A DNA stretch of 64,000 bases from Auanema rhodensis (taxonomy: Eukaryota; Nematoda; Chromadorea; Rhabditida; Rhabditidae): the NCBI GenBank assembly GCA_964057225.1, contig OZ059894.1, positions 23,714,476-23,778,475 on the forward strand, given 5' to 3'. The notes under the pieces were generated by a model, which did not search any database, was not told the origin of the DNA, and saw nothing but the letters and a program-made list of their open reading frames with translations. The position numbers were made by a program, and so were the translations under genes. This document shows, one piece after another, positions 50,649-62,953 of this stretch; position 1 is the stretch's first letter, and each line of letters opens with the position of its first letter.

Positions 50649-51000
50649 TTTGAAATTTACGTGAACTTTAATTTATGCTAATTAAATGTACACGTGATGT
50701 GCACTTGGTATGTAACTCGCTTCACGTGAAAGATAAAGAGATGCGGTTTTCAAAATTAGATTTCTCATGTCCATATTAGTCTAAAAACAAATTTTTATTG
50801 ATATTGGTGCATGGTAACCATGACTTTGAAATTTACGTGAACTTTAATTTATGCTAATTAAATGTACACGTGATGTGCACTTGGTATGTAACTCGCTTCA
50901 CGTGAAAGATAAAGAGATGCGGTTTTCAAAATTAGATTCCCCATGTCCATATTAGTCTAAAAACAAATTTTTATTGATATTGGTGCATGGTAACCATGAC

Positions 51001-51352
51001 TTTGAAATTTACGTGAACTTTAATTTATGCTAATTAAATGTACACGTGATGTGCACTTGGTATGTAACTCGCTTCACGTGAAAGATAAAGAGATGCGGTT
51101 TTCAAAATTAGATTCCCCATGTCCATATTAGTCTAAAAACAAATTTTTATTGATATTAATTCATGATAACCATGATTTTGAAATTTACGTGAACTTTAAT
51201 TTATGCTAATTAAATGTACACGTGATGTGCACTTGGTATGTAACTCGCTTCACGTGAAAGATAAAGAGATGCGGTTTCCAAAATTAGATTCCCCATGTCC
51301 ATATTAGTCTAAAAACATTTTTTTATTGATATTGGTGCATGGTAACCATGAC
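51001..51352 (+). repeat. 352-bp dimer (AATTCATGATAAC / ACATTTTTTT), isolated copy
   Basis: A unit with AATTCATGATAACC (G166-to-A) and CATGAT is followed by one with ACATTTTTTT (A142 and A143 to T). This is a single copy of the dimer amplified near 53.5 kb. Its second unit also has a private GGTTTCCAAA. Confidence 0.8.
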
Positions 51353-52408
51353 TTTGAAATTTACGTGAACTTTAATTTATGCTAATTAAATGTACACGTG
51401 ATGTGCACTTGGTATGTAACTCGCTTCACGTGAAAGATAAAGAGATGCGGTTTTCAAAATTAGATTCCCCATGTCCATATTAGTCTAAAAACAAATTTTT
51501 ATTGATATTGGTGCATGGTAACCATGACTTTGAAATTTACGTGAACTTTAATTTATGCTAATTAAATGTACACGTGATGTGCACTTGGTATGTAACTCGC
51601 TTCACGTGAAAGATAAAGAGATGCGGTTTTCAAAATTAGATTCCCCATGTCCATATTAGTCTAAAAACAAATTTTTATTGATATTGGTGCATGGTAACCA
51701 TGACTTTGAAATTTACGTGAACTTTAATTTATGCTAATTAAATGTACACGTGATGTGCACTTGGTATGTAACTCGCTTCACGGGAAAGATAAAGAGATGC
51801 GGTTTTCAAAATTAGATTCCCCATGTCCATATTAGTCTAAAAACAAATTTTTATTGATATTGGTGCATGGTAACCATGACTTTGAAATTTACGTGAACTT
51901 TAATTTATGCTAATTAAATGTACACGTGATGTGCACTTGGTATGTAACTCGCTTCACGTGAAAGATAAAGAGATGAGGTTTTCAAAATTAGATTCCCCAT
52001 GTCCATATTAGTCTAAAAACAAATTTTTATTGATATTGGTGCATGGTAACCATGACTTTGAAATTTACGTGAACTTTAATTTATGCTAATTAAATGTACA
52101 CGTGATGTGCACTTGGTATGTAACTCGCTTCACGTGAAAGATAAAGAGATGCGGTTTTCAAAATTAGATTCCCCATGTCCATATTAGTCTAAAAACAAAT
52201 TTTTATTGATATTGGTGCATGGTAACCATGACTTTGAAATTTACGTGAACTTTAATTTATGCTAATTAAATGTACACGTGATGTGCACTTGGTATGTAAC
52301 TCGCTTCACGTAAAAGATAAAGAGATGCGGTTTTCAAAATTAGATTCCCCATGTCCATATTAGTCTAAAAACAAATTTTTATTGATATTGGTGCATGGTA
52401 ACCATGAC

Positions 52409-53464
52409 TTTGAAATTTACGTGAACTTTAATTTATGCTAATTAAATGTACACGTGATGTGCACTTGGTATGTAACTCGCTTCACGTGAAAGATAAAGAG
52501 ATGCGGTTTTCAAAATTAGATTCCCCATGTCCATATTAGTCGAAAAACAAATTTTTATTGATATTGGTTCATGGTAACCATGACTTTGAAATTTACGTGA
52601 ACTTTAATTTATGCTAATTAAATGTGCACGTGATGTGCACTTGGTATGTAACTCGCTTCACGTGAAAGATAAAAAGATGCGGTTTTCAGAATTAGATTCC
52701 CCATGTCCATATTAGTCTAAAAACAAATTTTTATTGATATTGGTTCATGGTAACCATGACTTTGAAATTTACGTGAACTTTAATTTATGCTAATTAAATG
52801 TACACGTGATGTGCACTTGGTATGTAACTCGCTTCACGTGAAAGATAAAGAGATGCGGTTTTCAAAATTAGAATCCCCATGTCCATATTAGTCTAAAAAC
52901 AAATTTTTATTGATATTAATTCATGGTAACCATGATTTTGAAATTTACGTGAACTTTAATTTATGCTAATTAAATGTACACGTGATGTGCACTTGGTATG
53001 TAACTCGCTTCACGTGAAAGATAAAGAGATGCGGTTTTCAAAATTAGATTCCCCATGTCCATATTAGTCGAAAAACAAATTTTTATTGATATTGGTTCAT
53101 GGTAACCATGACTTTGAAATTTACGTGAACTTTAATTTATGCTAATTAAATGTGCACGTGATGTGCACTTGGTATGTAACTCGCTTCACGTGAAAGATAA
53201 AAAGATGCGGTTTTCAGAATTAGATTCCCCATGTCCATATTAGTCTAAAAACAAATTTTTATTGATATTGGTTCATGGTAACCATGACTTTGAAATTTAC
53301 GTGAACTTTAATTTATGCTAATTAAATGTACACGTGATGTGCACTTGGTATGTAACTCGCTTCACGTGAAAGATAAAGAGATGCGGTTTTCAAAATTAGA
53401 ATCCCCATGTCCATATTAGTCTAAAAACAAATTTTTATTGATATTAATTCATGGTAACCATGAT
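52409..53464 (+). repeat. 528-bp trimer HOR, two tandem copies
   Basis: TCGAAAAAC; GTGCACGTG plus GATAAAAAG plus TTCAGAATTA; GAATCCCC plus AATTCATGG plus CATGAT, at 52409 and again at 52937. It is the same trimer as at 54873-56984, separated from it by the 352-bp dimer array and a GATGAGG module. Confidence 0.85.
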
Positions 53465-54344
53465 TTTGAAATTTACGTGAACTTTAATTTATGCTAATTA
53501 AATGTACACGTGATGTGCACTTGGTATGTAACTCGCTTCACGTGAAAGATAAAGAGATGCGGTTTTCAAAATTAGATTCCCCATGTCCATATTAGTCTAA
53601 AAACAAATTTTTATTGATATTAATTCATGATAACCATGATTTTGAAATTTACGTGAACTTTAATTTATGCTAATTAAATGTACACGTGATGTGCACTTGG
53701 TATGTAACTCGCTTCACGTGAAAGATAAAGAGATGCGGTTTTCAAAATTAGATTCCCCATGTCCATATTAGTCTAAAAACATTTTTTTATTGATATTGGT
53801 GCATGGTAACCATGACTTTGAAATTTACGTGAACTTTAATTTATGCTAATTAAATGTACACGTGATGTGCACTTGGTATGTAACTCGCTTCACGTGAAAG
53901 ATAAAGAGATGCGGTTTTCAAAATTAGATTCCCCATGTCCATATTAGTCTAAAAACAAATTTTTATTGATATTAATTCATGATAACCATGATTTTGAAAT
54001 TTACGTGAACTTTAATTTATGCTAATTAAATGTACACGTGATGTGCACTTGGTATGTAACTCGCTTCACGTGAAAGATAAAGAGATGCGGTTTTCAAAAT
54101 TAGATTCCCCATGTCCATATTAGTCTAAAAACATTTTTTTATTGATATTGGTGCATGGTAACCATGACTTTGAAATTTACGTGAACTTTAATTTATGCTA
54201 ATTAAATGTACACGTGATGTGCACTTGGTATGTAACTCGCTTCACGTGAAAGATAAAGAGATGCGGTTTTCAAAATTAGATTCCCCATGTCCATATTAGT
54301 CTAAAAACAAATTTTTATTGATATTAATTCATGATAACCATGAT
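53465..54344 (+). repeat. 352-bp dimer HOR, two and a half copies
   Basis: AATTCATGATAACC units at 53465, 53817 and 54169 alternate with ACATTTTTTT units at 53641 and 53993. The third repeat is cut short, the next unit being GATGAGG at 54345. The G166-to-A change breaks the CATGGT-A-ACCATG dyad in every first unit of the dimer. Confidence 0.85.
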
Positions 54345-54872
54345 TTTGAAATTTACGTGAACTTTAATTTATGCTAATTAAATGTACACGTGATGTGCAC
54401 TTGGTATGTAACTCGCTTCACGTGAAAGATAAAGAGATGAGGTTTTCAAAATTAGATTCCCCATGTCCATATTAGTCTAAAAACAAATTTTTATTGATAT
54501 TGGTGCATGGTAACCATGACTTTGAAATTTACGTGAACTTTAATTTATGCTAATTAAATGTACACGTGATGTGCACTTGGTATGTAACTCGCTTCACGTG
54601 AAAGATAAAGAGATGCGGTTTTCAAAATTAGATTCCCCATGTCCATATTAGTCTAAAAACAAATTTTTATTGATATTGGTGCATGGTAACCATGACTTTG
54701 AAATTTACGTGAACTTTAATTTATGCTAATTAAATGTACACGTGATGTGCACTTGGTATGTAACTCGCTTCACGTAAAAGATAAAGAGATGCGGTTTTCA
54801 AAATTAGATTCCCCATGTCCATATTAGTCTAAAAACAAATTTTTATTGATATTGGTGCATGGTAACCATGAC

Positions 54873-56984
54873 TTTGAAATTTACGTGAACTTTAATTTAT
54901 GCTAATTAAATGTACACGTGATGTGCACTTGGTATGTAACTCGCTTCACGTGAAAGATAAAGAGATGCGGTTTTCAAAATTAGATTCCCCATGTCCATAT
55001 TAGTCGAAAAACAAATTTTTATTGATATTGGTTCATGGTAACCATGACTTTGAAATTTACGTGAACTTTAATTTATGCTAATTAAATGTGCACGTGATGT
55101 GCACTTGGTATGTAACTCGCTTCACGTGAAAGATAAAAAGATGCGGTTTTCAGAATTAGATTCCCCATGTCCATATTAGTCTAAAAACAAATTTTTATTG
55201 ATATTGGTTCATGGTAACCATGACTTTGAAATTTACGTGAACTTTAATTTATGCTAATTAAATGTACACGTGATGTGCACTTGGTATGTAACTCGCTTCA
55301 CGTGAAAGATAAAGAGATGCGGTTTTCAAAATTAGAATCCCCATGTCCATATTAGTCTAAAAACAAATTTTTATTGATATTAATTCATGGTAACCATGAT
55401 TTTGAAATTTACGTGAACTTTAATTTATGCTAATTAAATGTACACGTGATGTGCACTTGGTATGTAACTCGCTTCACGTGAAAGATAAAGAGATGCGGTT
55501 TTCAAAATTAGATTCCCCATGTCCATATTAGTCGAAAAACAAATTTTTATTGATATTGGTTCATGGTAACCATGACTTTGAAATTTACGTGAACTTTAAT
55601 TTATGCTAATTAAATGTGCACGTGATGTGCACTTGGTATGTAACTCGCTTCACGTGAAAGATAAAAAGATGCGGTTTTCAGAATTAGATTCCCCATGTCC
55701 ATATTAGTCTAAAAACAAATTTTTATTGATATTGGTTCATGGTAACCATGACTTTGAAATTTACGTGAACTTTAATTTATGCTAATTAAATGTACACGTG
55801 ATGTGCACTTGGTATGTAACTCGCTTCACGTGAAAGATAAAGAGATGCGGTTTTCAAAATTAGAATCCCCATGTCCATATTAGTCTAAAAACAAATTTTT
55901 ATTGATATTAATTCATGGTAACCATGATTTTGAAATTTACGTGAACTTTAATTTATGCTAATTAAATGTACACGTGATGTGCACTTGGTATGTAACTCGC
56001 TTCACGTGAAAGATAAAGAGATGCGGTTTTCAAAATTAGATTCCCCATGTCCATATTAGTCGAAAAACAAATTTTTATTGATATTGGTTCATGGTAACCA
56101 TGACTTTGAAATTTACGTGAACTTTAATTTATGCTAATTAAATGTGCACGTGATGTGCACTTGGTATGTAACTCGCTTCACGTGAAAGATAAAAAGATGC
56201 GGTTTTCAGAATTAGATTCCCCATGTCCATATTAGTCTAAAAACAAATTTTTATTGATATTGGTTCATGGTAACCATGACTTTGAAATTTACGTGAACTT
56301 TAATTTATGCTAATTAAATGTACACGTGATGTGCACTTGGTATGTAACTCGCTTCACGTGAAAGATAAAGAGATGCGGTTTTCAAAATTAGAATCCCCAT
56401 GTCCATATTAGTCTAAAAACAAATTTTTATTGATATTAATTCATGGTAACCATGATTTTGAAATTTACGTGAACTTTAATTTATGCTAATTAAATGTACA
56501 CGTGATGTGCACTTGGTATGTAACTCGCTTCACGTGAAAGATAAAGAGATGCGGTTTTCAAAATTAGATTCCCCATGTCCATATTAGTCGAAAAACAAAT
56601 TTTTATTGATATTGGTTCATGGTAACCATGACTTTGAAATTTACGTGAACTTTAATTTATGCTAATTAAATGTGCACGTGATGTGCACTTGGTATGTAAC
56701 TCGCTTCACGTGAAAGATAAAAAGATGCGGTTTTCAGAATTAGATTCCCCATGTCCATATTAGTCTAAAAACAAATTTTTATTGATATTGGTTCATGGTA
56801 ACCATGACTTTGAAATTTACGTGAACTTTAATTTATGCTAATTAAATGTACACGTGATGTGCACTTGGTATGTAACTCGCTTCACGTGAAAGATAAAGAG
56901 ATGCGGTTTTCAAAATTAGAATCCCCATGTCCATATTAGTCTAAAAACAAATTTTTATTGATATTAATTCATGGTAACCATGAT
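54873..56984 (+). repeat. 528-bp trimer HOR, four tandem copies
   Basis: Copies start at 54873, 55401, 55929 and 56457, each TCGAAAAAC plus T161; GTGCACGTG plus GATAAAAAG plus TTCAGAATTA plus T161; GAATCCCC plus AATTCATGG plus CATGAT. They look identical by my reading. The same three units are monomers 5-7 of the 1,403-bp HOR, so this looks like an amplified sub-segment of it. The array ends with GATTTCTCAT and a 171-bp monomer, as the 8-monomer HOR does. Confidence 0.88.
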
Positions 56985-57160
56985 TTTGAAATTTACGTGA
57001 ACTTTAATTTATGCTAATTAAATGTACACGTGATGTGCACTTGGTATGTAACTCGCTTCACGTGAAAGATAAAGAGATGCGGTTTTCAAAATTAGATTTC
57101 TCATGTCCATATTAGTCTAAAAACAAATTTTTATTGATATTGGTGCATGGTAACCATGAC

Positions 57161-57331
57161 TTTGAAATTTACGTGAACTTTAATTTATGCTAATTAAATG
57201 TACACGTGCACTTGGTATGTAACTCGCTTCACGTGAAAGATAAAGAGATGCGGTTTTCAAAATTAGAATCCCCATGTCCATATTAGTCTAAAAACAAATT
57301 TTTATTGATATTGGTGCATGGTAACCATGAC
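57161..57331 (+). repeat. 171-bp monomer 5
   Basis: ACACGTGCAC at 57202 on the GAATCCCC background, preceded by a GATTTCTCAT unit exactly as in the 1,403-bp HOR. It is 75 monomers away from monomer 4. Confidence 0.9.
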
Positions 57332-60300
57332 TTTGAAATTTACGTGAACTTTAATTTATGCTAATTAAATGTACACGTGATGTGCACTTGGTATGTAACT
57401 CGCTTCACGTGAAAGATAAAGAGATGCGGTTTTCAAAATTAGATTCCCCATGTCCATATTAGTCTAAAAACAAATTTTTATTGATATTGGTGCATGGTAA
57501 CCATGACTTTGAAATTTACGTGAACTTTAATTTATGCTAATTAAATGTACACGTGATGTGCACTTGGTATGTAACTCGCTTCACGTGAAAGATAAAGAGA
57601 TGCGGTTTTCAAAATTAGAATCCCCATGTCCATATTAGTCTAAAAACAAATTTTCATTGATATTAATTCATGGTAACCATGATTTTGAAATTTACGTGAA
57701 CTTTAATTTATGCTAATTAAATGTACACGTGATGTGCACTTGGTATGTAACTCGCTTCACGTGAAAGATAAAGAGATGCGGTTTTCAAAATTAGATTTCT
57801 CATGTCCATATTAGTCTAAAAACAAATTTTTATTGATATTGGTGCATGGTAACCATGACTTTGAAATTTACGTGAACTTTAATTTATGCTAATTAAATGT
57901 ACACGTGATGTGCACTTGGTATGTAACTCGCTTCACGTGAAAGATAAAGAGATGCGGTTTTCAAAATTAGAATCCCCATGTCCATATTAGTCTAAAAACA
58001 AATTTTTATTGATATTGGTGCATGGTAACCATGATTTTGAAATTTACGTGAACTTTAATTTATGCTAATTAAATGTACACGTGATGTGCACTTGGTATGT
58101 AACTCGCTTCACGTGAAAGATAAAGAGATGCGGTTTTCAAAATTAGATTTCTCATGTCCATATTAGTCTAAAAACAAATTTTTATTGATATTGGTGCATG
58201 GTAACCATGACTTTGAAATTTACGTGAACTTTAATTTATGCTAATTAAATGTACACGTGATGTGCACTTGGTATGTAACTCGCTTCACGTGAAAGATAAA
58301 GAGATGCGGTTTTCAAAATTAGATTCCCCATGTCCATATTAGTCTAAAAACAAATTTTTATTGATATTGGTGCATGGTAACCCTGACTTTGAAATTTACG
58401 TGAACTTTAATTTATGCTAATTAAATGTACACGTGATGTGCACTTGGTATGTAACTCGCTTCACGTGAAAGATAAAGAGATGCGGTTTTCAAAATTAGAT
58501 TTCTCATGTCCATATTAGTCTAAAAACAAATTTTTATTGATATTGGTTCATGGTAACCATGACTTTGAAATTTACGTGAACTTTAATTTATGCTAATTAA
58601 ATGTACACGTGATGTGCACTTGGTATGTAACTCGCTTCACGTGAAAGATAAAGAGATGCGGTTTTCAAAATTAGATTCCCCATGTCCATATTAGTCTAAA
58701 AACAAATTTTTATTGATATTGGTGCATGGTAACCATGACTTTGAAATTTACGTGAACTTTAATTTATGCTAATTAAATGTACACGTGATGTGCACTTGGT
58801 ATGTAACTCGCTTCACGTGAAAGATAAAGAGATGCGGTTTTCAAAATTAGATTCCCCATGTCCATATTAGTCTAAAAACAAATTTTTATTGATATTGGTG
58901 CATGGTAACCATGACTTTGAAATTTACGTGAACTTTAATTTATGCTAATTAAATGTACACGTGATGTGCACTTGGTATGTAACTCGCTTCACGTGAAAGA
59001 TAAAGAGATGCGGTTTTCAAAATTAGAATCCCCATGTCCATATTAGTCTGAAAACAAATTTTTATTGATATTGGTGCATGGTAACCATGATTTTGAAATT
59101 TACGTGAACTTTAATTTATGCTAATTAAATGTACACGTGATGTGCACTTGGTATGTAACTCGCTTCACGTGAAAGATAAAGAGATGCGGTTTTCAAAATT
59201 AGATTTCTCATGTCCATATTAGTCTAAAAACAAATTTTTATTGATATTGGTGCATGGTAACCATGACTTTGAAATTTACGTGAACTTTAATTTATGCTAA
59301 TTAAATGTACACGTGATGTGCACTTGGTATGTAACTCGCTTCACGTGAAAGATAAAGAGATGCGGTTTTCAAAATTAGATTCCCCATGTCCATATTAGTC
59401 TAAAAACAAATTTTTATTGATATTGGTGCATGGTAACCATGACTTTGAAATTTACGTGAACTTTAATTTATGCTAATTAAATGTACACGTGATGTGCACT
59501 TGGTATGTAACTTGTTTCACGTGAAAGATAAAGAGATGCGGTTTTCAAAATTAGATTCCCCATGTCCATATTAGTCTAAAAACAAATTTTTATTGATATT
59601 GGTGCATGGTAACCATGACTTTGAAATTTACGTGAACTTTAATTTATGCTAATTAAATGTACACGTGATGTGCACTTGGTATGTAACTCGCTTCACGTGA
59701 AAGATAAAGAGATGCGGTTTTCAAAATTAGATTCCCCATGTCCATATTAGTCTAAAAACAAATTTTTATTGATATTGGTGCATGGTAACCATGACTTTGA
59801 AATTTACGTGAACTTTAATTTATGCTAATTAAATGTACACGTGATGTGCACTTGGTATGTAACTCGCTTCACGTGAAAGATAAAGAGATGCGGTTTTCAA
59901 AATTAGATTCCCCATGTCCATATTAGTCTAAAAACAAATTTTTATTGATATTGGTGCATGGTAACCATGACTTTGAAATTTACGTGAACTTTAATTTATG
60001 CTAATTAAATGTACACGTGATGTGCACTTGGTATGTAACTCGCTTCACGTGAAAGATAAAGAGATGCGGTTTTCAAAATTAGATTCCCCATGTCCATATT
60101 AGTCTAAAAACAAATTTTTATTGATATTGGTGCATGGTAACCATGACTTTGAAATTTACGTGAACTTTAATTTATGCTAATTAAATGTACACGTGATGTG
60201 CACTTGGTATGTAACTCGCTTCACGTGAAAGATAAAGAGATGCGGTTTTCAAAATTAGATTCCCCATGTCCATATTAGTCTAAAAACAAATTTTTATTGA

Positions 60301-61379
60301 TATTGGTGCATGGTAACCATGACTTTGAAATTTACGTGAACTTTAATTTATGCTAATTAAATGTACACGTGATGTGCACTTGGTATGTAACTCGCTTCAC
60401 GTGAAAGATAAAGAGATGAGGTTTTCAAAATTAGATTCCCCATGTCCATATTAGTCTAAAAACAAATTTTTATTGATATTGGTGCATGGTAACCATGACT
60501 TTGAAATTTACGTGAACTTTAATTTATGCTAATTAAATGTACACGTGATGTGCACTTGGTATGTAACTCGCTTCACGTGAAAGATAAAGAGATGCGGTTT
60601 TCAAAATTAGATTCCCCATGTCCATATTAGTCTAAAAACAAATTTTTATTGATATTGGTGCATGGTAACCATGACTTTGAAATTTACGTGAACTTTAATT
60701 TATGCTAATTAAATGTACACGTGATGTGCACTTGGTATGTAACTCGCTTCACGTAAAAGATAAAGAGATGCGGTTTTCAAAATTAGATTCCCCATGTCCA
60801 TATTAGTCTAAAAACAAATTTTTATTGATATTAATTCATGGTAACCATGATTTTGAAATTTACGTGAACTTTAATTTATGCTAATTAAATGTACACGTGA
60901 TGTGCACTTGGTATGTAACTCGCTTCACGTAAAAGATAAAGAGATGCGGTTTTCAAAATTAGATTCCCCATGTCCATATTAGTCTAAAAACAAATTTTTA
61001 TTGATATTGGTTCATGGTAACCATGACTTTGAAATTTACGTGAACTTTAATTTATGCTAATTAAATGTACACGTGATGTGCACTTGGTATGTAACTCGCT
61101 TCACGTGAAAGATAAAGAGATGCGGTTTTCAAAATTAGAATCCCCATGTCCATATTAGTCTAAAAACAAATTTTTATTGATATTAATTCATGGTAACCAT
61201 GATTTTGAAATTTACGTGAACTTTAATTTATGCTAATTAAATGTACACGTGATGTGCACTTGGTATGTAACTCGCTTCACGTGAAAGATAAAGAGATGCG
61301 GTTTTCAAAATTAGATTTCTCATGTCCATATTAGTCTAAAAACAAATTTTTATTGATATTGGTGCATGGTAACCATGAC
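57332..61379 (+). repeat. Domain E right section, 23 near-consensus monomers
   Basis: Mostly G161 consensus units with GAATCCCC/CATGAT then GATTTCTCAT pairs. Private changes include CCCTGAC near 58381 and CTTGTTTCAC near 59512. The marker order from 58916 (GAATCCCC plus TCTGAAAAC) onward parallels that from 38877. GATGAGG occurs at 60324 and CACGTAAAAG at 60676 and 60852. Confidence 0.75.
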
Positions 61380-61550
61380 TTTGAAATTTACGTGAACTTT
61401 AATTTATGCTAATTAAATGTACACGTGCACTTGGTATGTAACTCGCTTCACGTGAAAGATAAAGAGATGCGGTTTTCAAAATTAGAATCCCCATGTCCAT
61501 ATTAGTCTAAAAACAAATTTTTATTGATATTGGTGCATGGTAACCATGAC
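61380..61550 (+). repeat. 171-bp monomer 6
   Basis: ACACGTGCAC at 61421 with GAATCCCC, 20,220 bp from monomer 2, in the same local context. Confidence 0.9.
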
Positions 61551-62782
61551 TTTGAAATTTACGTGAACTTTAATTTATGCTAATTGAATGTACACGTGAT
61601 GTGCACTTGGTATGTAACTCGCTTCACGTGAAAGATAAAGAGATGCGGTTTTCAAAATTAGATTCCCCATGTCCATATTAGTCTAAAAACAAATTTTTAT
61701 TGATATTGGTGCATGGTAACCATGACTTTGAAATTTACGTGAACTTTAATTTATGCTAATTAAATGTACACGTGATGTGCACTTGGTATGTAACTCGCTT
61801 CACGTGAAAGATAAAGAGATGCGGTTTTCAAAATTAGATTTCTCATGTCCATATTAGTCTAAAAACAAATTTTTATTGATATTGGTGCATGGTAACCATG
61901 ACTTTGAAATTTACGTGAACTTTAATTTATGCTAATTAAATGTACACGTGATGTGCACTTGGTATGTAACTCGCTTCACGTGAAAGATAAAGAGATGCGG
62001 TTTTCAAAATTAGATTCCCCATGTCCATATTAGTCTAAAAACAAATTTTTATTGATATTGGTGCATGGTAACCATGACTTTGAAATTTACGTGAACTTTA
62101 ATTTATGCTAATTAAATGTACACGTGATGTGCACTTGGTATGTAACTCGCTTCACGTGAAAGATAAAGAGATGCGGTTTTCAAAATTAGATTCCCCATGT
62201 CCATATTAGTCGAAAAACAAATTTTTATTGATATTGGTTCATGGTAACCATGACTTTGAAATTTACGTGAACTTTAATTTATGCTAATTAAATGTGCACG
62301 TGATGTGCACTTGGTATGTAACTCGCTTCACGTGAAAGATAAAAAGATGCGGTTTTCAGAATTAGATTCCCCATGTCCATATTAGTCTAAAAACAAATTT
62401 TTATTGATATTGGTTCATGGTAACCATGACTTTGAAATTTACGTGAACTTTAATTTATGCTAATTAAATGTACACGTGATGTGCACTTGGTATGTAACTC
62501 GCTTCACGTGAAAGATAAAGAGATGCGGTTTTCAAAATTAGAATCCCCATGTCCATATTAGTCTAAAAACAAATTTTTATTGATATTAATTCATGGTAAC
62601 CATGATTTTGAAATTTACGTGAACTTTAATTTATGCTAATTAAATGTACACGTGATGTGCACTTGGTATGTAACTCGCTTCACGTGAAAGATAAAGAGAT
62701 GCGGTTTTCAAAATTAGATTTCTCATGTCCATATTAGTCTAAAAACAAATTTTTATTGATATTGGTGCATGGTAACCATGAC
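61380..62782 (+). repeat. 8-monomer HOR (1,403 bp), unit 3
   Basis: Same eight-unit order as 42563-43965, including AATTCATGG plus CATGAT in the seventh monomer. A private AATTGAATG (A36-to-G) is near 61586. Confidence 0.85.
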
Positions 62783-62953
62783 TTTGAAATTTACGTGAAC
62801 TTTAATTTATGCTAATTAAATGTACACGTGCACTTGGTATGTAACTCGCTTCACGTGAAAGATAAAGAGATGCGGTTTTCAAAATTAGAATCCCCATGTC
62901 CATATTAGTCTAAAAACAAATTTTTATTGATATTGGTGCATGGTAACCATGAC
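62783..62953 (+). repeat. 171-bp monomer 7
   Basis: ACACGTGCAC at 62824 with GAATCCCC, 1,403 bp after monomer 6. Confidence 0.9.

Larger units (their letters stand above)
44137..57160 (+). repeat. Domain E middle section, 74 full-length monomers
   Basis: No indel interrupts the 176-bp phase here. The recurring module is GATGAGG (C96-to-A); consensus; CACGTAAAAG; TCGAAAAAC; GTGCACGTG plus GATAAAAAG plus TTCAGAATTA; often GAATCCCC plus AATTCATGG plus CATGAT. GATGAGG units start at 45017, 46425, 48009, 49417, 51881 and 54345, spaced 8, 9, 8, 14 and 14 monomers. Confidence 0.8.
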
